From CAZHGD01 sp964531735 (GTDB lineage: Bacteria > Armatimonadota > UBA10988): DNA of 12,863 bases. The stretch covers positions 1 to 12,863 of the forward strand of contig CAZHGD010000205.1 of the NCBI GenBank assembly GCA_964531735.1. Reading direction: 5' to 3'. Under the pieces are notes generated by a model. That model was not told the DNA's origin, did no database searches, and saw only the letters and a list, made by a program, of their open reading frames with translations. Numbering within the stretch: position 1 is the stretch's first letter; every line of letters begins with the position of its first letter. Below are positions 7,614 to 12,863 of the stretch, one piece after another. A program made the translations under genes and the position numbers.

Positions 7614-8612
7614 CTAGAGCGTGACGGGCTGGCCTGTCCGAGCCGATTCCTCGGCGGCCAGGCAGGCGCGCACGGCCTCGCGCGATTCGGCCGCGGTGAT
7701 CACCGTCGGACGCACGCCGTTGCCCACGCAGGCGGCGAAGTAGGCCAACTCCTCGCGCAAGGCGCCGGCCCGGACCCCGTGCAGTTCGGGCCAGTAGGTC
7801 GTGTCCGGCGAGTGCCAGCCGTCCTGGTCGCAGATAGACAGGTTCGGATGCACCTCGTGGATGTGGATGGACCCTTCGGTGCCGATGATCTCCATGCGCT
7901 CGTCGATCTGGAAAGCGGTCTTGTCGGGCAGGAACCAGACGTTTTCGAGCACCCCGACGGCGCCGGAGGCGAAGCGGTACATGGTCCAGCCCAGGTCCGG
8001 GTTGGCGTGTTCGCGCACCTTGACGGTCTGCGCGTAGGCGCTGACCACCTGGTCGCCGCTGTACCAGAGCATCAGGTCGGTGTCATGGACGCCGTCACCG
8101 ATGATGGGGCCGATCTTGTCGAGCACGCTGGCGCCGACCCAGGCCGGGATGTTGCGCCGGGCGTACATCGACACGATGCGCCCGATGCGACCGGCGGCGA
8201 TGGCTTCCTTGGCCGCGGCGTAGCGCGGGTTGAAGCGGCAGATGTGCCCCACCATGAAGTAGCCCGCGGCGCGATCGGCGGCCTCGACGATGCGATCGCA
8301 GTCGGCGATCGTGGAGGCCATCGGCTTCTCGAGGAAGACGTGCTTGCCGGCCTCCAGCGCGGCGACGGTCGGCAGCACGTGCTGGTCCCACATGGTCACC
8401 ACGCTGACCGCCTCGATCTGCGGATCGGCCAGCAGTTCGTGGTAGTCGGTGTAGGTCTTGCGGACGCCGAACCTGTCGGCCACCTCGGCCAGCCGGCTCG
8501 GCGTGCGGGTACAGAGGGCATGCAGCTCCACGTTCGGCAGGCCGGCCAGCGCCTCGCAGTGCTTCTCGCCGAACCAGCCGAGCCCAATCACGCCGTACTT
8601 GACGCGCCCCAT
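7614..8612 (-). CDS. Gfo/Idh/MocA-family oxidoreductase
   Basis: A 332-residue NAD(P)-dependent dehydrogenase of the glucose-fructose oxidoreductase / inositol dehydrogenase type, probably cytoplasmic. The N-terminal Rossmann fold carries GLGWFG at 10-15 and the hallmark EKP at 95-97 (preceded by GKHVFL). GHICRFNPRY at 122-131 begins the C-terminal alpha/beta domain, and GDGVHDTD at 172-179 supplies the usual catalytic His176 and Asp179. Members oxidise or epimerise sugars, inositols and amino sugars; the substrate here is unknown. It is the first gene of the four-gene operon; ATG 8612 has GGGAGAG a few bases upstream. No regulator or transporter for the operon is visible. Confidence 0.93.
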   Translation of the reverse strand: MGRVKYGVIGLGWFGEKHCEALAGLPNVELHALCTRTPSRLAEVADRFGVRKTYTDYHELLADPQIEAVSVVTMWDQHVLPTVAALEAGKHVFLEKPMASTIADCDRIVEAADRAAGYFMVGHICRFNPRYAAAKEAIAAGRIGRIVSMYARRNIPAWVGASVLDKIGPIIGDGVHDTDLMLWYSGDQVVSAYAQTVKVREHANPDLGWTMYRFASGAVGVLENVWFLPDKTAFQIDERMEIIGTEGSIHIHEVHPNLSICDQDGWHSPDTTYWPELHGVRAGALREELAYFAACVGNGVRPTVITAAESREAVRACLAAEESARTGQPVTL

Positions 8613-8697
8613 GGTGCACTCTCCCGAATCGCGCCCGCATTCGCGTCACGCGCGCGGGTTCCTTCGGCGACTCGACCGGCTGGTGGCTGGTGCCGCT

Positions 8698-8723
8698 TAA
8701 GGTGTCGGCGGGTTGGCCGATGG
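8698..8723 (+). promoter_or_regulatory. Possible sigma-28 (FliA-type) promoter for the first chemoreceptor
   Basis: TAAGGTGT (8698-8705), ten bases, then GCCGATGG (8716-8723). The enteric motility consensus is TAAAGTTT, eleven bases, GCCGATAA, so each box matches 6 of 8 with spacing one short. Motility sigma factors commonly drive chemoreceptor genes, which makes the match more credible. It would leave a long leader of nearly 200 bases. No equivalent was found before the second chemoreceptor. Confidence 0.3.
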
Positions 8724-8821
8724 CTAGACAGGTCGCTCACCGGGCGCTGGCCGTATAGGGGGGCGGGTACTGCGTCTGCCGACCAGTAGCCCACTGCGGG
8801 CGACCTTCCTTGACCGAATCA

Positions 8822-8837
8822 GCGCGTCGCGACGCGC
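8822..8837. repeat. 16-base perfect palindrome in the chemoreceptor leader
   Basis: GCGCGTCGCGACGCGC is its own reverse complement. It lies 89 bases before the chemoreceptor start codon and could be an operator or a self-pairing RNA element. In GC-rich DNA such palindromes also arise by chance, although 16 perfect bases is long. Confidence 0.35.
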
Positions 8838-8926
8838 GGATGGTACGCCGGGCTCGCCGGCGCCGCGCGTGCGAACGTGGATGGGTGGAGCGCCCCGTGG
8901 TGGGCCTGGGGAAAGAGGTCGGTGCG

Positions 8927-10744
8927 ATGCGTGAACGAGGGATCCGGGTGCGACTGCTCCGGGCGACGCTGCCGGTGACGGTGGTGGCGGTGTTTGCCGT
9001 CGGCGCGGTGGCGTACAGGCAGGCCGCCGCCGACCTGTCGGCCGAAGGGAGTGTCGGCCTGCTGAGGTTGGCCGAGAGGGCCCGCGACGAGCTGGATCGC
9101 TGGCTCGAGGACAGCTCGCGGACCGCGGTGCTGTTCAGCGAGAACGGCGTCTTCAAGGCGGCGGTGCTGGGCCAACGGGTGGCAGAAGCCAAGCAGCGGC
9201 TGGTCACCTACCACCAGCTCTGCCCGTACTACGAGAGCGTGTTCGTGGCCGATGCCAACGGCAAAGTGCTGATGGACTCGATCGGCGGCAAGACGATCGG
9301 CGTCGAGGCCGCCAAGCTGCCGACGTTCGCGCCCAACGTGCAGGCCGCCCAGGCCGGCAAGCCGTGGATCAGTGAGGCGGCCGCCTCACCGGCCAATGGT
9401 CGCCCGGTGGTCCTGGTTACCGCGCCGATCACCGAGGACGGCAAGGTAACCGGCATCCTCGGCACGCCGGTCGACCTGGCCAGCTACTCGCAGACCGCCA
9501 TGGTCAAGGACAAGGTGGGCGAGACCGGCTACTGCTACGTGTGGAGCGCCAAAGGCACCACGCTGATGCACCCGAAGCCGGGCGAATTGCTCAAGGACAT
9601 GTCCACCATGCCGTTCACGCGCGAGATCATCGCGAAGCGGAACGGCTCGCACTCGTACGTGTGGCAAGGCGTACGGAAGAGCGCCAGCTTCGCCCAGTCG
9701 CGGCGCATGGGCTGGCTGGTGGTGGTCTCGATGGAGGAGCGCGAGTTCGTGGCCCCGGTTCGCCGGCTGGGCGTGCGGGTGGTCGTCGCCGCCGTGCTCT
9801 GCTTGAGTGTGGTCGTGGTGGTGCTGTGCGGGCTGGCCGGATCGCTGTCCAAGGTGGTGCAGGACGCGGTGGATCGCATGTCGGCCGGGGCCGATCAGAT
9901 CACCGCGGCGGCGGCCCAGGTGGCCCAAGCCGGGCAGCAGATGGCGGCCGGCGCCGGCGACCAATCGGCCAGTCTGGAGTCGACCGCCACCTCACTGGGG
10001 CTGATGTCGGCGACCGCTCAGGCCGGCAGCGAGAGCGCCGCCGCCGCCAACAAGCTGGTCGACGAGCAGAAGGGCATCGTCGGCGACGGTCAGGCGGAGA
10101 TTCGCGAGTTGCAGGAGCGCATGGGCGAGATCGCGGCCTACGGGACGCAGATGGCGCGCATCATCAAGACGATTGAGGAGATCGCCTTCCAGACCAACCT
10201 GCTGGCGCTGAACGCGGCGGTGGAAGCAGCGCGGGCCGGCGAAGCCGGCAAGGGCTTCGCCGTGGTTGCCGAGGAGGTCCGGTCGCTGGCTCAGCGGGCC
10301 GGGCAGGCAGCCAAGGAGACCAACGATCTGATCCAGGGCTCGACCTCGCGCATCGCGGGCGGCGTGAAGACCACCGAGGCGACTGTGGCGATGTTCGACC
10401 GCATCGGCGACAGCGCCACGCAGGTGGCGACGCTCGTCGGCGAGATCGCGGCTTCGGTGCGCGAGCAGGCGCAGGGCATCGATCAGGTGAGCAGCGCCAT
10501 GGCCCGGGTGAGCCAGATCACTCAGGCCAACGCCGCCAGCTCCGAGGAGACCGCCGCGGCGAGCGAGGAGTTGTCGGCCCAGGCCGAGGACTTGCGGCAG
10601 ATGGTCGCGGTGCTGGCCCAGTTGGTGCATGGCAGCGGCGCCACGACCAGCCTGGCGCCGCCGCGGACGGCTGTCGCTCGGCCACTGCCGGCGCGCGCGA
10701 ACGCGGCGGCCTCGCTGGCCCAGCGCGGACTCGACGACTTCTGA
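8927..10744 (+). CDS. Methyl-accepting chemotaxis protein, Cache sensor, no HAMP (copy 1)
   Basis: A 605-residue inner-membrane chemoreceptor that senses a ligand outside the membrane and controls CheA through CheW. Helix 1 is at about 11-30. The periplasmic part (31-280) resembles a double Cache domain: ESVFVADANGKVLMDS belongs to the distal module, and GETGYCYVW with LMHPKP to the proximal one. Helix 2 is at about 283-305, and the signalling coiled coil starts almost at once, leaving no room for a HAMP domain. The conserved tip covers 412-462 (IAFQTNLLALNAA, ARAGEAGKGFAVVA). The N-terminal methylation helix reads LESTATSLGLM (350-360), lacking the Glu pairs present in the neighbouring copy; the C-terminal helix keeps SSEETAAASEEL. 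The flexible tail ends GLDDF, weakly like a CheR-binding pentapeptide. ATG 8927 is chosen because it aligns exactly with the neighbour's start and has AAAGAGGT seven bases upstream. Confidence 0.93.
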   Translation: MRERGIRVRLLRATLPVTVVAVFAVGAVAYRQAAADLSAEGSVGLLRLAERARDELDRWLEDSSRTAVLFSENGVFKAAVLGQRVAEAKQRLVTYHQLCPYYESVFVADANGKVLMDSIGGKTIGVEAAKLPTFAPNVQAAQAGKPWISEAAASPANGRPVVLVTAPITEDGKVTGILGTPVDLASYSQTAMVKDKVGETGYCYVWSAKGTTLMHPKPGELLKDMSTMPFTREIIAKRNGSHSYVWQGVRKSASFAQSRRMGWLVVVSMEEREFVAPVRRLGVRVVVAAVLCLSVVVVVLCGLAGSLSKVVQDAVDRMSAGADQITAAAAQVAQAGQQMAAGAGDQSASLESTATSLGLMSATAQAGSESAAAANKLVDEQKGIVGDGQAEIRELQERMGEIAAYGTQMARIIKTIEEIAFQTNLLALNAAVEAARAGEAGKGFAVVAEEVRSLAQRAGQAAKETNDLIQGSTSRIAGGVKTTEATVAMFDRIGDSATQVATLVGEIAASVREQAQGIDQVSSAMARVSQITQANAASSEETAAASEELSAQAEDLRQMVAVLAQLVHGSGATTSLAPPRTAVARPLPARANAAASLAQRGLDDF

Positions 10745-10765
10745 TCCGTCTGCGTGACGACGACT

Positions 10766-10801
10766 GCCGGCGGCCACCGCCCACGGGCGGTGGCCGCCGG
10801 C
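10766..10801 (+). terminator. 16-bp hairpin terminator after the first chemoreceptor
   Basis: The arms at 10766-10781 and 10786-10801 are perfect complements around the loop CACG, 21 bases after the stop codon. Only three T residues follow (10802-10804). It probably ends the first chemoreceptor transcript, implying that the second receptor has its own promoter. Confidence 0.75.
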
Positions 10802-11086
10802 TTTGGGTGCACCAGCAGAGACTGTGCCACTCCCTGGACCCTCGAGCGCAACAGCCGCCGTCGGCCTCCGGCGCCAATCGCGCCGATCCGCTCCAAAAGC
10901 GCCTTGCGTGACGCCAACGTGTCACCGCGTCGGGTCTGTCTCGGGCAAACTACCAGCAGACACGCGTGCTGGGCGAGGCGGCCTTGAGCTGCATCGGGCG
11001 GGCGGCTGGCCAACACGGCCAAGCTGACACGGTCCCCGAGCACGTCGGCCGAGCGTCGCGGTGGGTGGCGGGTGCAGGAGTGCGTC
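10802..11086 (+). other. Intergenic region before the second chemoreceptor
   Basis: About 285 bases with no convincing open frame. It contains a 6-bp hairpin CCAGCA / TGCTGG (10953-10972) whose loop overlaps the palindrome CACGCGTG, preceded by GGGCAAAC (10943-10950). The arrangement loosely recalls a cyclic-di-GMP riboswitch, but the second conserved internal strand is missing, so it is not called. AGGAG at 11076-11080 is the Shine-Dalgarno of the next gene. No clear promoter was found. Confidence 0.4.
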
Positions 11087-12863
11087 ATGCAACAGAAGAG
11101 CTTCCAGACCCGGCTGCTCCTCACCACGCTGCCGATCGCCGTCGTGGCCATACTGCTGGTCGGTTGGGTCTGCTACCAGCGAGCCGCGCTGGTTCTGGCC
11201 GCTGAGGGCCAGACCGGTCTGGTGCGGCTGGCCGGCTCGATCCGCGACGAGATGGACCGCTGGCTGTCCGAGCGCGAGCGGGATGCCCTGCTGTTCAGCG
11301 AGAACGGCGTCTTCAAGTCGGCCTGCCAGGGCAAGCGACTCGATGAGGTGCCGCCGCGCCTGGTCCGTTACCACCAGCTCTCGCCCTGGTATGAGAACGT
11401 GTTCCTGGCCGATGTGAACGGGCGCATCTTCGTCGACTCCATCAGCGGCAAATCGGTCGGCGTCGAGGTGGCGAAGATCCCGATCTATGCGCCGAACATC
11501 CAGAAGGCGCAGCAAGGCCAGTCGTTCGTCGGCGAGCCGGCGGCCTCGCCGGCCACCGGCCGACCGGTCGTACTCATCACCGCGCCGGTCATGGACGAGG
11601 GCCGCCTGATCGGCATCGTGGGCACGCCCATCGACCTGACGGTCTTCTCCGAGGCCGCGGTGGCGGGCCGCAAGGTCGGCACGACGGGGTACCCGTTCGT
11701 GCTGAGCACGACCGGCGTGATGCTGATGCACCCGAAGCCGGCCATGATCCTCAAGGACTGCGCCAACGAGGAGTTCGGCAAGCAGATCATCGCCAAGAAG
11801 AACGGGTCCGTCCGTTACTTCTTCACCGGCATTTGGAAAGATGCCGCCGCGGCGCAGTCGGCCAAGCACGCCTGGATCGCCGCGGTGACCATCGATGAAG
11901 CCGAGTTCCTCAGCCCGCTCGGGCAACTGCGGGTCTGGGCGCTGGGTGTCGGCCTGCTGGCCGTGGTGGTGCTGGCGTTGGCGCTGTCGGGCGTCACCAA
12001 GGGCATGGCCAACGTGCTCGATCAGATGGTGCGGCGGCTGTCCGCGGGCGCCGACGAGATCACCGCGGCCTCGCAACAGGTGGCCGACGCCGGGCAGTCG
12101 ATGGCCAGTGGCGCGAGCGACCAGGCGGCCAGCCTGGAAGAGACCTCGGCGTCGCTGGAGCAAATGGCCTCGATGGCCAGCACCGGCGCCGACAACGCGA
12201 AGGCCGCCAATCGGTTGGTCGACGAGACGCAGAGCATCGTGGCCGAGGGCCAAGCCGATGTGACGGAGCTGAAGGAGCGGATGGGCGAGATTGCCTCGTA
12301 CGGGGCGCAGATGGCCAAGATCATCAAGACCATCGAGGAGATCGCCTTCCAGACGAACCTGCTGGCGCTGAACGCGGCCGTCGAGGCGGCGCGCGCCGGT
12401 GAGGCCGGCAAGGGCTTCGCCGTGGTGGCCGAGGAGGTGCGCTCACTGGCTCAGCGGGCCGGGCAGGCGGCGCAGGAGACCAACGACCTGATTCAGGGCT
12501 CGTCGGAGCGGATCGCCGGTGGCGTCAAGGTCACCGAGGCGACCGTCGCCGTCTTCGAGCGCATCGGCGACAGTGCCGGTCAGGTGGCCCACCTGGTTGC
12601 CGAGATAGCCACCGCGGTGGGCGAGCAGTCGCAAGGCATCGACCAAGTGAACCTGGCGATGAACCGGGTCAACCAGGTGACCCAGTCGAACGCGGCCAGT
12701 GCTGAAGAGACCGCGTCGGCCAGTGAAGAGCTGTCGGCCCAGGCCGAGGAGTTGCGTCACATGGTGGCGCTACTGGAGGCCCTGGTTCACGGCGGGCAAC
12801 CGCCGGCCGACGGCGGGCTGGCTGCGCCGCCCGCCGTCGCGGGGCGCGGGTCGCTGCCGCGGC
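11087..12863 (+). CDS. Methyl-accepting chemotaxis protein, Cache sensor, no HAMP (copy 2, 3' end cut)
   Basis: 592 codons are present with no stop before the window edge; by comparison with the 605-residue neighbour only a short tail is missing. The two receptors align without a gap from their start codons to the tip: helix 2 begins at residue 283 and the tip block at 412-462 in both, and that 51-residue block is identical in protein sequence while differing in DNA at many third positions. Helix 1 (about 11-29), the Cache-type periplasmic domain (ENVFLADVNGRIFVDS, LMHPKP) and the lack of a HAMP domain are also shared. The first methylation helix is canonical, LEETSASLEQM (350-360), and the second has SAEETASASEEL. 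The periplasmic parts differ enough that the ligands may differ. The start is supported by AGGAG six bases upstream. It is a tandem paralogue, probably transcribed separately. Confidence 0.93.
   Translation, partial: MQQKSFQTRLLLTTLPIAVVAILLVGWVCYQRAALVLAAEGQTGLVRLAGSIRDEMDRWLSERERDALLFSENGVFKSACQGKRLDEVPPRLVRYHQLSPWYENVFLADVNGRIFVDSISGKSVGVEVAKIPIYAPNIQKAQQGQSFVGEPAASPATGRPVVLITAPVMDEGRLIGIVGTPIDLTVFSEAAVAGRKVGTTGYPFVLSTTGVMLMHPKPAMILKDCANEEFGKQIIAKKNGSVRYFFTGIWKDAAAAQSAKHAWIAAVTIDEAEFLSPLGQLRVWALGVGLLAVVVLALALSGVTKGMANVLDQMVRRLSAGADEITAASQQVADAGQSMASGASDQAASLEETSASLEQMASMASTGADNAKAANRLVDETQSIVAEGQADVTELKERMGEIASYGAQMAKIIKTIEEIAFQTNLLALNAAVEAARAGEAGKGFAVVAEEVRSLAQRAGQAAQETNDLIQGSSERIAGGVKVTEATVAVFERIGDSAGQVAHLVAEIATAVGEQSQGIDQVNLAMNRVNQVTQSNAASAEETASASEELSAQAEELRHMVALLEALVHGGQPPADGGLAAPPAVAGRGSLPR

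Larger units (their letters stand above)
8613..8926. other. Divergent intergenic region between the oxidoreductase operon and the first chemoreceptor
   Basis: About 310 bases between two divergent start codons, so it should contain promoters for both directions. On the plus strand I see a sigma-28-like element (8698-8723), a 16-base perfect palindrome (8822-8837), a hairpin at 8846-8862 and a Shine-Dalgarno AAAGAGGT (8912-8919). No good minus-strand promoter could be identified; TATACG (8757 down to 8752) is a weak -10 with no -35. An in-frame ATG at 8810 would extend the chemoreceptor by 39 Arg-rich residues, but homology with the second chemoreceptor argues against it. Confidence 0.5.

Noticed and set aside
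7260..8789. A 509-codon plus-strand open frame over the oxidoreductase gene
   Set aside because: Antisense shadow of the Gfo/Idh gene and part of the epimerase gene, with no recognisable motif.
8810..8926. Longer N-terminus for the first chemoreceptor, starting at ATG 8810
   Set aside because: It would add 39 Arg-rich residues before the first membrane helix; the shorter start aligns exactly with the paralogue and has a proper ribosome site.
10943..10990. Cyclic-di-GMP riboswitch before the second chemoreceptor
   Set aside because: GGGCAAAC followed by a hairpin is suggestive, but the second conserved strand and the receptor-helix partner of that class are not found.
10922..12253. A 443-codon minus-strand open frame over the second chemoreceptor
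   Set aside because: Low-complexity Arg/His/Gly-rich translation antisense to a clearly identified chemoreceptor.

Overview
The window is GC-rich bacterial chromosome (roughly two-thirds G+C by eye) with ten protein-coding genes, the last cut by the right edge. No tRNA, rRNA, CRISPR array or insertion sequence was recognised. Two tandem pseudopilin-like proteins of the DUF1559 / H-x9-DG class carry the N-terminal pattern FTLIELLVVIAIIAILAAIL followed by FPVFAKAREKARQSSC. This style is common in Armatimonadota and related to the expanded DUF1559 families of Planctomycetota. An Armatimonadota-like organism is my best guess, but it is an inference from these proteins only.

Layout. (1) Bases 1-480 hold no gene I can support, only hairpins. 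(2) A two-gene plus-strand operon (496-3942) begins at a perfect extended -10 element lying directly against the start codon, so its mRNA is probably leaderless. Its first gene is a nine-helix membrane protein with an Asp in one helix, a GxGD motif in the next and a Pro-Gly-Leu two helices later: the layout of presenilin / signal peptide peptidase intramembrane aspartyl proteases. Its second gene, three bases on, is leucyl-tRNA synthetase. (3) Two separately spaced DUF1559 pseudopilin genes follow (4108-5446), each with a strong hairpin behind it. (4) A four-gene minus-strand operon (8612 down to 5508) encodes a Gfo/Idh/MocA oxidoreductase, an NAD-dependent epimerase/dehydratase-like protein, a small VOC protein and a classical SDR. 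It looks like a redox route for a sugar, polyol or similar hydroxylated compound, substrate unknown. (5) Divergently, two paralogous chemoreceptors (8927-10744 and 11087 to the edge) share a Cache-type periplasmic sensor and a signalling hairpin but have no room for a HAMP domain.

The most notable points are the presenilin-like protein co-transcribed with leuS from an apparently leaderless promoter, and the chemoreceptor pair, in which the first copy has lost the first-helix methylation site that the second retains. Long GC hairpins without U-tracts recur at gene ends and probably act as terminators.
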